DNA of 64,000 bases from CAVQBP01 sp963848195 (GCA_963848195.1 CAWKCY010000005.1:434001-498000), one strand, 5' to 3'; positions 28,380-38,703 are shown, counted from the stretch's first letter. Made by a program: numbers and translations. Notes: generated by a model from the sequence alone, not told the origin.

Positions 28380-28435
28380 CAATACCGGTTCTTTCGTGAA
28401 CTTCTTCCTTAAAAAATTTAATTTCATACTAATAT

Positions 28436-29836
28436 TTAATCTACAGATCCTGATACCCTGGCAGTAGCAAAACCATTTGGACCGGAAACAGTTATATCAA
28501 TTCTTACATCCCTGGCACCTAAAGGCTTTTCAAGATCATCATCAGCTATTTCAAATTTAAAGTTTGTGGCGCTTTTGCTTTGCGTATCTATTGTGGTAAA
28601 GTTTACATCATTACCTGCTAATTTAACTCCATCGCCAGAGACAATAGAAACAACAACATTGTTTCCAGGAGCTATTGGATTCCCGTTCTCATCCATTATA
28701 GAATATTGTACTATTGTTGAACCGCCGTGGGAAATATGGGGAAAAGTTTCCGGAGCCGTTATTATAGGATAACCTGAAAAAAGAACCACAACAGAATCTA
28801 TAATTTTATTATAATTTTCATCTGCAGTTGATGCTAAGATAGTGGCAAAACCAGCTCCGTAAATTGGATGAATAGGACGTGGATTTCCTGATATCAGTTT
28901 TACTGTTCCTTCACCTAAATCACTTGTTAAAGCTGAACCCTCAATTATTCCGCCGCTAGTTGTAAAGTAGACTGCTGTTTTTGGTTTTGCCGGGTTGGCA
29001 TATTTATCACCAACTATCGCAGTTATTGAATTTTCAAATCCGTTTATATTCCATCCCGGTATATTCAGGTATTCGGTTGCAACTGAGAAATGATTCTGAT
29101 CCGGATGACCGCCATGAATTGCTATATTTACCGGCTTAGATAAAATTGTTAAGCCATTGGAATTTATTTGTGCTATAAACTGCACAACTCCGGCTTTCGT
29201 TCCACTTGTAATACTTACCACAACCCTTCCATTAGCATTAGTTTTTACTGAAGTAGGATTAATAAATTCACCACCTCCGGGAGTTTGCCCAAGAGAAAAG
29301 TTTACTAAGGCTGAATGATTAATGTTTATAGCATTTCCGCTTGAATCCTGTACCTCAAAAGTAACAATTGCAGATTCAACCGAACCGCTTTCTTTCACTC
29401 CTATATTTTGTGCTGACGTAGAGATTAATACAATTGAAGCAGGATCTCCGGCAACGTCAGTTCCTATTGTTTTTTCCTGAAGTTTTACTGATACGCTTGT
29501 ATCTTTACCTCCGATAACATCAATATTTGTGGTATCGGTATAATATCCTTTAAGATAGGTGAAAATGCTTATTTCTTTACTTTTTTCGACAGTCAAAGTT
29601 GCAGAAAATTTTCCTTCCCCATTTGTCACCCTGTTAATCTGATCTCCTCCGTCAACAATAATAACATCGGCATTACTTAAAGCTGTACCGGAAGTATTGT
29701 CTATTACATAACCATTTATTGTCAAATCACCCTGCCCTGTAATAACAGTTTCAGGTTCAGTAGTCGATTCCGATTTACAGCCGGAAACAACCAAAAACAT
29801 AATTACCGGTAAAATAAGATAATAAAATAATTTCAT
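28436..29836 (-). CDS. Lipoprotein with carboxypeptidase-regulatory-like and Ig-like domains
   Basis: A 466-residue surface lipoprotein. The lipobox is VVSGC with Cys20. Residues about 35-110 form a carboxypeptidase regulatory-like fold (LTINGYVIDNTSGTALSNADVIIVDGG). After that come repeated bacterial Ig-like segments typical of Big-type adhesins (NANGRVVVSITSGTKAGVVQF, SSGNAININHS, DENGNPIAPGNNVVVSIVSGDGV). No enzyme motif is visible. It is likely an adhesive or structural envelope protein. It converges on the glycosyltransferase gene, with repeat copy 4 between them. Confidence 0.82.
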   Translation of the reverse strand: MKLFYYLILPVIMFLVVSGCKSESTTEPETVITGQGDLTINGYVIDNTSGTALSNADVIIVDGGDQINRVTNGEGKFSATLTVEKSKEISIFTYLKGYYTDTTNIDVIGGKDTSVSVKLQEKTIGTDVAGDPASIVLISTSAQNIGVKESGSVESAIVTFEVQDSSGNAININHSALVNFSLGQTPGGGEFINPTSVKTNANGRVVVSITSGTKAGVVQFIAQINSNGLTILSKPVNIAIHGGHPDQNHFSVATEYLNIPGWNINGFENSITAIVGDKYANPAKPKTAVYFTTSGGIIEGSALTSDLGEGTVKLISGNPRPIHPIYGAGFATILASTADENYNKIIDSVVVLFSGYPIITAPETFPHISHGGSTIVQYSIMDENGNPIAPGNNVVVSIVSGDGVKLAGNDVNFTTIDTQSKSATNFKFEIADDDLEKPLGARDVRIDITVSGPNGFATARVSGSVD

Positions 29837-30040
29837 AGTAAAATCCTAAAGAATTAGTAGAAAACTCGTATATTAAACTCAATAACTATACCAATAAGGA
29901 TTCATTAAATTGATATAAAATTGCATGTTTTATAAAATATCCGGACTAATTTTTATTAGTAAATTTTACCAGAAATAATCCGGTAGGTAAATTAAGGATA
30001 GGAAGAATGTTAGCTCAATACCGGTTAAATATTAAAAACT

Positions 30041-30067
30041 AAAAAGGGGAAGAGATTATTCTTCCCC
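30041..30067 (-). terminator. Rho-independent terminator
   Basis: On the minus strand GGGGAAGA-ATAATC-TCTTCCCC is followed by TTTTTAGTTTTT. It is a perfect eight-base stem, 27 bp past the stop codon of the gene at 30095-31399. This is the clearest terminator on the minus strand here. Confidence 0.88.
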
Positions 30068-30094
30068 AATTTATAAGTTATTAGATAATATATG

Positions 30095-31399
30095 TTATAA
30101 TTTCATTTTAGCATATCCAATAGACCAGGTATTATTATAATCTACGCCTGTATAGTATATTCTATATTCATTTCCATATTTTCCTAGATAAGGGTAGCTG
30201 ATTTTATAACACCAATTATTCGAAACTTTTTCAGGTGAAAATACCGGATTATTCTGATCTTTTGTCCAATGTATACCATCTGTTGATCTTGCAAGCCCAA
30301 ATCCATCATGTGCGGTATTCATATATAGCAATAATAATCCGTCATCTTCTTGAACAACACTTGCATAAGTTATACTGTTATTCTCCCATTGATCACTTGC
30401 CTTAATAATCGGATTACTCGAATATCTTGTCCATTGAATTCCGTCCGTTGATGTTGCTAAATTTATAGTCGATACGGTGCTATTGTAAGGGTATGCCCCA
30501 TAATACATATAATAAGTACTACCTATCTTTATCACCGCCTGTATTCCTAATTGATATTCATTATCAGTTGATTCTAGTACAGGATTTGGGTATTTCTCCC
30601 ATTTAATTCCATCCTGAGAAGTAGCCAATCCAATCTGTTTTTTATCGTAAGGACCTCGCATTCCCAAATAATAAAGCTTATAAACTCCATTCTCTTTATA
30701 AATTGCACCCATCCCAACTGTTTGATCATCCCATGAACCATATTCACCAGCGGTTAAGACAGGAGATTGTGAAATATTAGACCAATTTACTCCATCTTCG
30801 GATTCAGCATAGCTTATATCACCCCTACCGGCAGGATAAAGATTCATATACCACATTTTGTATTTTCCATTATCAAAGCAAATCTGTGCTTGACTCACAC
30901 CTAAAACCTGGAATGGAGAATCATTAATTGTAAATACCGGATTATTATAATAATCCACCCATTGATTTTCCCAGTTAACAAATATCTTTATGCTTCCCGT
31001 TCCGCTCCCTACATGATTCAATGTAAGGTAAACATCTATAGTCTCATCCTCTATTATAGTAACATCTGTTTCACCCTGATAAATTATTTTCCCATCGGTG
31101 TTTGCTGCTGTTACCGTTAAATGCCATTCTCCTGCAGGAATTGCTTCAAAAGAAAGGACATTTAATGAATCATCCACCGTATTAATATCCGTTTTTAATG
31201 TATCGTAATTTAAACGGGATAATTTTGCTGTTATTTGTTGAACTTCAGATGGAACATTTGCTTTATCAATTTTTAATGAGATCCTTCCGGTATTCGTATT
31301 CGAATTTTTTACCCCTACTAAGTTTTCCTTAGAACATCCAACAAATAAGCTTGAAATTATCAGGGTAATAAGTAATAAAAGAATTTTATTTTTTTTCAT
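30095..31399 (-). CDS. Lipoprotein with GH43/32-like beta-propeller, paralog 1
   Basis: A 434-residue lipoprotein with lipobox LFVGC (Cys22), then a beta-sandwich segment of about 120 residues (ISLKIDKANVPSEVQQITAKLSR to VTIIEDETIDVYLTL), then a five-bladed propeller-like region. The blades repeat the pattern S-x-DG-x-x-W plus NPV/NPI: YAESEDGVNWSNIS, ATSQDGIKWEKYPNP, ATSTDGIQWTRYSSNP, ARSTDGIHWTKDQNNPVF. The fold recalls glycoside hydrolase families 43, 32 and 68, but no catalytic acids can be assigned with confidence. It may bind or cut a glycan at the surface. The following gene encodes a close relative, so the pair is a tandem duplication. Confidence 0.82.
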   Translation of the reverse strand: MKKNKILLLLITLIISSLFVGCSKENLVGVKNSNTNTGRISLKIDKANVPSEVQQITAKLSRLNYDTLKTDINTVDDSLNVLSFEAIPAGEWHLTVTAANTDGKIIYQGETDVTIIEDETIDVYLTLNHVGSGTGSIKIFVNWENQWVDYYNNPVFTINDSPFQVLGVSQAQICFDNGKYKMWYMNLYPAGRGDISYAESEDGVNWSNISQSPVLTAGEYGSWDDQTVGMGAIYKENGVYKLYYLGMRGPYDKKQIGLATSQDGIKWEKYPNPVLESTDNEYQLGIQAVIKIGSTYYMYYGAYPYNSTVSTINLATSTDGIQWTRYSSNPIIKASDQWENNSITYASVVQEDDGLLLLYMNTAHDGFGLARSTDGIHWTKDQNNPVFSPEKVSNNWCYKISYPYLGKYGNEYRIYYTGVDYNNTWSIGYAKMKL

Positions 31400-31514
31400 T
31401 TTTCTCCCTTTAATGAATTTTATATAAAATTTTATAAAAAATATGTTTATAAAGTTGGGATAGACAATTCTATTTGCCCATTTTGGTTATTGAATTAAAC
31501 CCCTTATATGTGAT

Positions 31515-32801
31515 TTATTTTATCTTTTTTGCAAATGCAATAGTTCCGTCAGAATAATTTTTGAATCCAGTATAGTATAATCTTAATTCAGAATTTAAAT
31601 TTATAAAATCAGGATATGCAATTCTACCTGCCCATTTTTTATAAGTATCATTTATAGTAAATATCGGATTATTGTCCTTTGTCCAATTAATACCATCATT
31701 AGAAATTGCAAAACCAAATGCATTAGCATCGGCATTCATATACATCATTTCAAATTTTCCATTATCGTATATTACTGAAGGACCATATATTCCGGTACCT
31801 TCCCAATCTTTTGTTACACTAAGTATAGGATTATTTTCGTACTTTTTCCAATGGATTCCATCGGTAGAAGTAGCGAGAGAAATATTATAATAAGGATAGT
31901 GGCGCACTGAATAAAACATGTAATAAACTTGATTAAAATTTATTACTGAAGAAACGCCTATTTGATATTCCTCATCACTTGCAACTAAAATTGCTTCATT
32001 ATTTTTTTCCCAGTGGATTCCATCTGTTGATACAGCAAGTCCAATGTTCCATTTTCCATATTGATCATGATATCCATTATAATACATTTTAAAATTGTTA
32101 CCTTCTTTAAAAACTATACCCGGTGCAACTGAGTAATCGTCCCAGCTGCCGGAATCACTTGGCATGAGAACCGGCGTATTTTGAACACTATGCCAATTGA
32201 TACCGTTATTAGATTCAGCGTACCATATATTTGACTTTGCAGAATTATAAAGATTCAAGTACCACATTTTATAAATGCCGTTATCAAAGATAACCCTTGG
32301 TTGCGTTATGGCTATTGGACTATCCTGACTATCATATTGAGTAAAAACAGGATTATTATAGTAATCTGTCCATTTATCCCCCCAATTTATATATATATTT
32401 ATATTACCAGTACCACTTCCTAATGAAGTCAAAGTTAAAAAGACATCAACTGTTTCATCCTCAATAATTGTAACATTTGTTTCTCCGGCATATATTACCT
32501 TTCTTGCCGAATTAAGAGCATTAACTTTTAAATGCCAATCGCCAATAGGAATATTTTCAAATTGAAGTACATTTATGGAATCATTATTTACATACGTACT
32601 TGTCTCTAAAGTATCATAATTCTGCCGGCTCAAAGTTGCAATTAATTGCTGAACATCAGAAGGCACAGTAGTTTTATTTATACTTAATGAAATGGATCCA
32701 TTTGATGCATTATTGGATTTTATGCCGACAAGGTTTTCTTTTGAACATCCAAAGGAAAAAAGGAATATGATAAGAAAAGACTTAAATATTGCGGATTTCA
32801 T
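31515..32801 (-). CDS. Lipoprotein with GH43/32-like beta-propeller, paralog 2
   Basis: A 428-residue paralog of the protein at 30095-31399, with the same layout: lipobox FSFGC (Cys19), the KENLVGIK segment, a beta-sandwich (SLSINKTTVPSDVQQLIATLSRQNYDTL), then propeller blades (YAESNNGINWHSVQNTPV, AVSTDGIHWEKN, ATSTDGIHWKKYENNPIL, AISNDGINWTKD). Blade edges and the YYNNPVFT junction are kept while the connecting loops differ. It lies upstream of paralog 1 on the minus strand. A 115-bp gap separates them with no terminator seen, so they may be co-transcribed. Confidence 0.82.
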   Translation of the reverse strand: MKSAIFKSFLIIFLFSFGCSKENLVGIKSNNASNGSISLSINKTTVPSDVQQLIATLSRQNYDTLETSTYVNNDSINVLQFENIPIGDWHLKVNALNSARKVIYAGETNVTIIEDETVDVFLTLTSLGSGTGNINIYINWGDKWTDYYNNPVFTQYDSQDSPIAITQPRVIFDNGIYKMWYLNLYNSAKSNIWYAESNNGINWHSVQNTPVLMPSDSGSWDDYSVAPGIVFKEGNNFKMYYNGYHDQYGKWNIGLAVSTDGIHWEKNNEAILVASDEEYQIGVSSVINFNQVYYMFYSVRHYPYYNISLATSTDGIHWKKYENNPILSVTKDWEGTGIYGPSVIYDNGKFEMMYMNADANAFGFAISNDGINWTKDNNPIFTINDTYKKWAGRIAYPDFINLNSELRLYYTGFKNYSDGTIAFAKKIK

Positions 32802-32863
32802 AATGATTACCCCTCGATTATGTTAAACAAAAATTATCAAATTATGAATTAATAAGCAATGCT

Positions 32864-34129
32864 TTAAATAGTTGTTAAAATAGATTTATAAACCTGTTTG
32901 TATTTTTCTGAAACAATCTCCGGTGTAAAATTGTTTATTACTTTATCCCTTGCTGTTAATTGGAATTTTTTGCCTCCTAATATTCCCTGCAAAAGCCAAT
33001 AAATACCGTCAGATAAATCACCTATAGATTGAGGTAGTGCTAAATAGCCGTTTTGCTTATGTAATATCATGTCAGGCATTCCGCCGATATTAAAAGCAAC
33101 AACCGGCGTGCCACATGCCAATGATTCCATTACAGTATTGGGTAAATTATCTTCAATTGATGGAGCGACAAAAACATCCGCACTATTGTAGCTTAAAGCG
33201 ATTTCCTCATCATTTTTTAATCTTCCAAGGAAGTTTATCTTAAACGGGATATCTAATCCTTCATCCAGTTTTGCTGATCCGAATACTATTATCTCTAACT
33301 TGTCTCTAAGTGAAACATGGTCATTATATAATTTTAATAAACCGAGCCTTAATAAATCAAATCCTTTTCTCTTATCTTTTACTGTCATTGTTCCAAATAG
33401 AATTAACAATTTATCAACCGGTAAATTCAGTTTTATGCGTGCTGCTTTTTTTTCACCGGGTTTATATAAGCCAATATCAAGTGTGTTAGGAATTACGGTT
33501 ACAGGAAAATCCTTTAACAAAAAACTTTTCTTAACTATGCCGCCAAGCCAATTACTGCATGTAACTATATTAAATCTTAGATTTTTATATAATTTCTTTT
33601 TCTCTAAGAAAATTTTATTTGATGAGTCTTTTTTCTTTCTAAATTTCAAAGAGGGACATTCTAAACATGTGGATTTATATTTTTCACAACCCAAACTGTA
33701 ATGACATCCGCCTGTAAATCCCCACATATCATGAAATGTCCAAACTATGGGTTTCTTTAACTTTGCAAGCCTTTGAAATGTATTAAAAGAAAAATATCCT
33801 TGATTAATCCAGTGCAGATGTAGAATATCAGCTTCTTTTATAACCGGATGTTTTGAAATATCAACTCCCCAATAAGGAAATGAAAATCTGCCCCTTTCTC
33901 TTTCTGTTAAAAAATAGATATAAAGATAGTCTAAAAGAAATCTTTTACTAAATTGAATTTCTTTTGTTATTGAATCAACATAAGAAAAGACATTCCTATC
34001 CTCGCTGATTTTTTTTTGCACCAGCATTGAGGAGCTTACCCCTGCATTGTTCAATGCTTTGTTTAATGAAAATGCTGCCCGCGCAGCACCTCCTTGAATA
34101 TCAGAACTGCATAAATGAATAATTTTCAC
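32864..34129 (-). CDS. GT4 family glycosyltransferase
   Basis: A 421-residue GT-B enzyme. The N-terminal domain has the GGAARAAFSLNKAL motif and the run TFHDMWGFTGGCHYSLGCEKYKSTCLECP, found in a subset of GT4 enzymes that carry a Cys-rich insert. The C-terminal donor domain has EDNLPNTVMESLACGTPVVAFNIGG, with the E-x7-E pair. It starts with GTG, one base inside the stop of the upstream methyltransferase (TAGTG overlap), so translation is coupled. It is the last gene of the polysaccharide run. Confidence 0.9.
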   Translation of the reverse strand: MKIIHLCSSDIQGGAARAAFSLNKALNNAGVSSSMLVQKKISEDRNVFSYVDSITKEIQFSKRFLLDYLYIYFLTERERGRFSFPYWGVDISKHPVIKEADILHLHWINQGYFSFNTFQRLAKLKKPIVWTFHDMWGFTGGCHYSLGCEKYKSTCLECPSLKFRKKKDSSNKIFLEKKKLYKNLRFNIVTCSNWLGGIVKKSFLLKDFPVTVIPNTLDIGLYKPGEKKAARIKLNLPVDKLLILFGTMTVKDKRKGFDLLRLGLLKLYNDHVSLRDKLEIIVFGSAKLDEGLDIPFKINFLGRLKNDEEIALSYNSADVFVAPSIEDNLPNTVMESLACGTPVVAFNIGGMPDMILHKQNGYLALPQSIGDLSDGIYWLLQGILGGKKFQLTARDKVINNFTPEIVSEKYKQVYKSILTTI

Positions 34130-34851
34130 TAACTTTTTTTAACTAAAATTATATTATTGTTGTAAAGGTTTTTATTATTTGGTAAAATACCCGAAATAAT
34201 TATCCCTAAAATTGTAAACGGAGCGATAAAAAAAATATTTATAACAATATTTATATATTTGTTTTTTGTATATATTTTATAAAATAAATATAAATTCCAG
34301 AATTGAAAAACAGTTTCAAGGAACTTTGTACTTTTAGCTAAATCAATTACCAAAAATCCATTTTTTTCAAGAACATATTTAATCCCGAAACTTGAGTACC
34401 TGCCGAAATCAAATGGGATTTCATGTTCATCCCAGACAAATGGGACAGTAAACAAAGCTCTCCCATCTTTTTTCATCACTCTTTTTAATTCAATTAAAGT
34501 TTCATCCAAATTGAATATATGTTCAAAGACTTCACTGCAGAATACAGAATCAAAAACTTCATCTTTGAAGGGCAATGATTTACCGTCATAATAAATATCT
34601 ATTTCTTCAGTTTCATGCGAATGACCTGCACTTCTAACATCTATTCCTATATATTTATCAACACTAAATAAATCTTTATATGGTTTTGAACCGCATCCGA
34701 AGTCAAGTAATTTCCCTTTTAATTGATTGGAATATTTTTTAATTCCATTCAGTAAACCTTTTCTGACAAAAAAGAAGGGGTTAATAAAAATTCCAATAAA
34801 ACCCGGATTAAATAACTGGTTTTTATATATAGAGAGTAATTTTTTAATCAA
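34129..34851 (-). CDS. Class I SAM-dependent methyltransferase
   Basis: A 240-residue methyltransferase with motif I LLDFGCGSKPYKDLF, then FDSVFCSEVFEHIFNLDETLIELKRVMKKDGRALFTVPF. The C-terminal 60 residues are hydrophobic (NIVINIFFIAPFTILGIIISGILP) and may bind the membrane. It sits among glycosyltransferase genes, so a sugar or lipid-linked glycan is the probable substrate. The stop codon overlaps the GTG start of the next gene. Confidence 0.87.
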   Translation of the reverse strand: MIKKLLSIYKNQLFNPGFIGIFINPFFFVRKGLLNGIKKYSNQLKGKLLDFGCGSKPYKDLFSVDKYIGIDVRSAGHSHETEEIDIYYDGKSLPFKDEVFDSVFCSEVFEHIFNLDETLIELKRVMKKDGRALFTVPFVWDEHEIPFDFGRYSSFGIKYVLEKNGFLVIDLAKSTKFLETVFQFWNLYLFYKIYTKNKYINIVINIFFIAPFTILGIIISGILPNNKNLYNNNIILVKKS

Positions 34852-34928
34852 AGTCCTTATTAAATATTTATTTTTTCAAAATTATTCGATTTTTCAAAGT
34901 ACCTGATTTGATTTTATCTTTCTTCTTT

Positions 34929-36110
34929 TCAAGTTCCTCTTTTTTGAAATTTTTCAAACAAATCATCTTCCATTTTCTTTACTATCATTTTATAATCATA
35001 ATTATTTTTTATATACTCATAACCTTCAATAGAAAGTTTCTTTAATAAATCATTATTATTTAACAATAATAGAATTTTCTTACTTAAGTCATCGATATTA
35101 TCTTTTTCGTAAAGAATCCCGCCTTTATACAATCTCTCCTCATTTGTAGTATCTTTTTCCATTATAACAGGTAATTTACAGGCTTGAGCATCTAAGGAAC
35201 TTAGTGTGTTTTCTTTAGGAAATATTGCAAAATCGGCAAATGAATAATATTTATAGAGCTCTTTATTGGGCATATATGATTTGATAATTATTTCTATATT
35301 GTTTTTAAATTTTATATTAAAATTATTATCGAAATAATTTTTATCTTTTGTCCCTATAAAAATCAAGTATAACTTTTCATTTATTTCCATTTCAATTTTT
35401 TTAACAGCATTTAAAATTAAATGAGGTTTTTTTTTATTATCGATCTTTCCTATATATAAAATAATTTTACTTTTTTCAGATATATTTAATTCTTTCCTAA
35501 TCTTTTCTTTATATGTACTGTCAAATTTATAATCATCTAAATTAGTTCCAATTAAAGAATCTTTTATATTTTTATTATCTATTCTATAAAGATTTTTTAG
35601 TACTAATTTATTTTCATGTGTAGTACAGAAAATTAATAACCCCTTATTATTAATTTTTCTGGAATAAATATATTTTACAAAAATTAAAAAGATTTTCCCC
35701 CTTAAATTTTTATTTAATTGATTGAGTAATGTATGTGTATCACTAACTATAACATATTTTTTGCTTAAATCGCTGAAAATTATCCTAATTGCAGTTAATG
35801 TTTCTAATCCATGTACAAAAATAATATCAGGATTTATTTTATGTATTGTTGAGTATAAATCCTTCAACCAAAGCCAATTTTTCCCTTCAGGATTATACGA
35901 ACTTTCAAGGCGATAAATTTTTACATTATACTTTTCCTCAAATATTTTATCTTCATTTAAAATATGCCGGCTATCGATACCCTTCCAGATGGAAAAAGAT
36001 TTAGATGTAATAATATAAAAAGATATTACCGGGTTATGTAATTCTGCAAAATAGTTAATCTGATACCCCATGTTTGGATGAAATCGATCTTCAATATGAA
36101 GTACTTTCAT
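34929..36110 (-). CDS. GT4-type glycosyltransferase
   Basis: A 393-residue GT-B fold protein. The N-terminus is MKVLHIEDRFHPNMGYQINYFAELHNP. The donor-domain region is SEKSKIILYIGKIDNKKKPHLILNAVKKI, followed by YYSFADFAIFPKENTLSSLDAQACKLPVIMEKD. It is more AT-rich and more Lys/Ile/Asn-rich than its neighbours, as often seen in exchanged polysaccharide genes. It begins 3 bp after the wecB-like gene, so the two are coupled. The sugar is not predictable. Confidence 0.85.
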   Translation of the reverse strand: MKVLHIEDRFHPNMGYQINYFAELHNPVISFYIITSKSFSIWKGIDSRHILNEDKIFEEKYNVKIYRLESSYNPEGKNWLWLKDLYSTIHKINPDIIFVHGLETLTAIRIIFSDLSKKYVIVSDTHTLLNQLNKNLRGKIFLIFVKYIYSRKINNKGLLIFCTTHENKLVLKNLYRIDNKNIKDSLIGTNLDDYKFDSTYKEKIRKELNISEKSKIILYIGKIDNKKKPHLILNAVKKIEMEINEKLYLIFIGTKDKNYFDNNFNIKFKNNIEIIIKSYMPNKELYKYYSFADFAIFPKENTLSSLDAQACKLPVIMEKDTTNEERLYKGGILYEKDNIDDLSKKILLLLNNNDLLKKLSIEGYEYIKNNYDYKMIVKKMEDDLFEKFQKRGT

Positions 36111-36113
36111 AAT

Positions 36114-37196
36114 CTATAAACTGGTATTAATAAAATCAACTATTATTTTTGAGGCATTACCATTTCCAAAAAGATCTATCGAAAAATCTGATTCTTTATT
36201 TAGCATTGTTTGAACTGTATCAATTATTTTTTTTTCATTTGCGCCCGCAAGTTTATTAAAACCCATATCCGTTAACTCAGTCCATTCTGTTTCATCCCTT
36301 AAAACCACACAGTTTTTCTTTAAGAAAAAAGCTTCTTTCTGAAGCCCTCCGCTGTCAGTCATTATAAGAGAAGAGTGTTTAATTAATTCAATCATATCTA
36401 AATATCCTACAGGCTCAATAATTAAAAATTCGACATTCAAATTATTTTTCTTAATTATATTTTTAGTTCTAGGATGAAGAGGCAAAACCATCTTGTTTGA
36501 TATATTTATTTTATTTAAAGCTGTTATGATTGCTTTAAGACGACTAAGACTGTCTGTATTTTCTGCTCGATGAATTGTACAAAGAATATATTCGTTTAAA
36601 TTTAATCTTTTAATAATGTTTGATTTTTTATGTGAAATTTTTGAGCTATATAATATTGAATCAAACATTACATCTCCGGAATTGACGAGTAAACTATTAA
36701 AATTATCAAAGCCTTCCCTCTTTAAATTATTAATAGCAACTGATGATGGGCAAAATAAAACATCTGAAATCCTATCAGTTAATATTCTATTTATTTCTTC
36801 GGGCATATTCATATTAAAACTTCTTAAACCTGCTTCTATATGATGTAATTTTATTGGTATCTTTTTAGCTGCAATAGCTCCAGCTAATGTTGAATCGGTA
36901 TCTCCGTACACCAAAACAATAGCTGGCTTTTCCTTCAATAAAATTTCTTCAATTTTTTTTATCATTTCTCCTGTCATTGCTCCATGGGTCATACTGTTTA
37001 TACCCAAATTATATTCCGGCTTGCGGATATCCATTTCTCTAAAAAAAATGTCGGACATATTTTCATCAAAATGCTGTCCTGTATGAATCATAATTTCTTT
37101 TAAATTATTTATTTTTTTAATCTCTCTACTAACTGCAGCGGCTTTAATAAACTGTGGACGTGCGCCTACTATTGAAATTATTTTTTTCTTTTTCAA
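36114..37196 (-). CDS. wecB: UDP-N-acetylglucosamine 2-epimerase (non-hydrolysing)
   Basis: A 360-residue enzyme that converts UDP-GlcNAc to UDP-ManNAc for surface glycan synthesis. Family blocks are clear: VGARPQFIKAAAVSREI, MIHTGQHFDENMS, LVYGDTDSTLAGAIAA, HIEAGLRSFNMNMPEEINRILTD, TIHRAENTD, and MTDSGGLQKEAFFLKKNCVVLRDETEW. Its presence implies a ManNAc-type sugar, or one derived from it, in the polysaccharide. It lies 15 bp downstream of the flippase gene. Confidence 0.93.
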   Translation of the reverse strand: MKKKKIISIVGARPQFIKAAAVSREIKKINNLKEIMIHTGQHFDENMSDIFFREMDIRKPEYNLGINSMTHGAMTGEMIKKIEEILLKEKPAIVLVYGDTDSTLAGAIAAKKIPIKLHHIEAGLRSFNMNMPEEINRILTDRISDVLFCPSSVAINNLKREGFDNFNSLLVNSGDVMFDSILYSSKISHKKSNIIKRLNLNEYILCTIHRAENTDSLSRLKAIITALNKINISNKMVLPLHPRTKNIIKKNNLNVEFLIIEPVGYLDMIELIKHSSLIMTDSGGLQKEAFFLKKNCVVLRDETEWTELTDMGFNKLAGANEKKIIDTVQTMLNKESDFSIDLFGNGNASKIIVDFINTSL

Positions 37197-37211
37197 TTTT
37201 CTTGATTAAAG

Positions 37212-38669
37212 TTATATGTTTTTTTGTTGAATAATTTTTTTTGTTTCGGAAATAACACTAAAAATGCTGTTTCTATTTAATAAGATCTTAATAATGACCC
37301 AAATAACTGTCAAAGCAATAATTAATTTTATTATAATCATATATAAGCTTGGAAGTATAAATAATTTCTCTAAATTCATTACACCAATAACTATGATAAA
37401 GGGAATTAAGAATCCCGGAACAATTCTTTTCCAATTAAAAGGTATATTATAATATTTTTGACTAAAAATCATATTAACTGAAAACATAAAAATACCACTG
37501 ATTAAAGTAGATAAACTCGCTCCCAAAATTCCCCAAATTGGTATTAGAAAATAATTTAGAATCAAATTCAAAACTCCTGAAGAAACGTTTATTACTGTTA
37601 ATATTTTTGTTTTCTTTACTAATGATAATCCCGGAGCAAATATATATAATGAAATAAACATTGTAGCAAAAGCGATTATTGGAATTACTTCCTCTGCTTT
37701 ATAATATTCCGGTGTGGTGAAAATAACGAGCAATTCATGAGAAAAAAAAGAAAGTAAAATTATAAATGACAAAATTGAAAATAAAAAATAGTTGAATATT
37801 TTTGCGATATCACCAGGGGTCTCCGGTTTTTTATAGTTTTGATAAATTAGGGGTACTAATGCGCCTTGAAATCCAGTTAACAATAAACTGATAGTAGCAG
37901 CAAATCTATAAGCAATACCAAATATTCCGACGTCATTTAAGGTCATTAAATCTTTTATAGCAATCCTATCAATATACAAAAGAAGTATTGTTCCCACACT
38001 GCCTGGTACCAAAGGTAAAGAAAATGAAACCATTTCCTTGAATTTAGTCAAATCAAATTTGAACTTGAAATTCTCCCTTGAGAAATACCAGCTCAAATAA
38101 TTTGCTACTAAATATCCGATTATTAAACCCCAAAAAACACCAATTACTCCAAATTTAAAAACTACCATTAAAAGAATAGTTGTTGAATATGAGATTAATG
38201 TGAATATTATACTGACTATTGCAAAATATTTTGATTTTAAATACCACCTTAATTGGTTTCGTAAAAAGGTGAAAACCCCACTTCCCCATATGGACAACAA
38301 TCCAATCTGAAAAATTGCCACATTATATTCTTTGCCGATTATTAAATTATTAAATGGTATAGAAAAAATTAATGCAATTATTAAAAAAATCGTATAAATA
38401 AAAATGACAAACCAGAATGAGGTAGAAGAATAAGCTAACTTCTCTTCTTTTATTGAAGTATCAGCATAATATCGTCCAAATCCCTGTCCAATCTCAAGAG
38501 CAATAGTCACATTAACAAAACTGCCAACTATATTTATCAGGTCAATTATGCCATATTCCGAAGGGTTTAAAAGTCTTGTATAAACAGGTAGCAAAATTAT
38601 TGCTATTCCACGTGTTAAAAAATTGCCTAGTGTATAAACTAGGCTGTCTTTAAAAAATCTGCGCAACAT
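37212..38669 (-). CDS. Oligosaccharide flippase (Wzx/MATE-like)
   Basis: A 485-residue integral membrane protein with about 12-14 hydrophobic helices spread along the whole chain. The start MLRRFFKDSLVYTLGNFLTRGIAIILLPVYTRLLNPSEYGIIDLI is typical of polysaccharide-biosynthesis flippases that move undecaprenyl-linked units across the inner membrane. It heads a cluster with wecB and several glycosyltransferases. No polymerase (Wzy) was recognised in the window. Confidence 0.9.
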   Translation of the reverse strand: MLRRFFKDSLVYTLGNFLTRGIAIILLPVYTRLLNPSEYGIIDLINIVGSFVNVTIALEIGQGFGRYYADTSIKEEKLAYSSTSFWFVIFIYTIFLIIALIFSIPFNNLIIGKEYNVAIFQIGLLSIWGSGVFTFLRNQLRWYLKSKYFAIVSIIFTLISYSTTILLMVVFKFGVIGVFWGLIIGYLVANYLSWYFSRENFKFKFDLTKFKEMVSFSLPLVPGSVGTILLLYIDRIAIKDLMTLNDVGIFGIAYRFAATISLLLTGFQGALVPLIYQNYKKPETPGDIAKIFNYFLFSILSFIILLSFFSHELLVIFTTPEYYKAEEVIPIIAFATMFISLYIFAPGLSLVKKTKILTVINVSSGVLNLILNYFLIPIWGILGASLSTLISGIFMFSVNMIFSQKYYNIPFNWKRIVPGFLIPFIIVIGVMNLEKLFILPSLYMIIIKLIIALTVIWVIIKILLNRNSIFSVISETKKIIQQKNI

Positions 38670-38703
38670 TTATATTAAAATGAAATTTTAAGTTTGGATG
38701 GTA

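Noticed and set aside
28261..28435. Insertion sequence remnant around repeat copy 4
   Set aside because: No transposase fragment is seen in any frame, and the element is under 100 bp.
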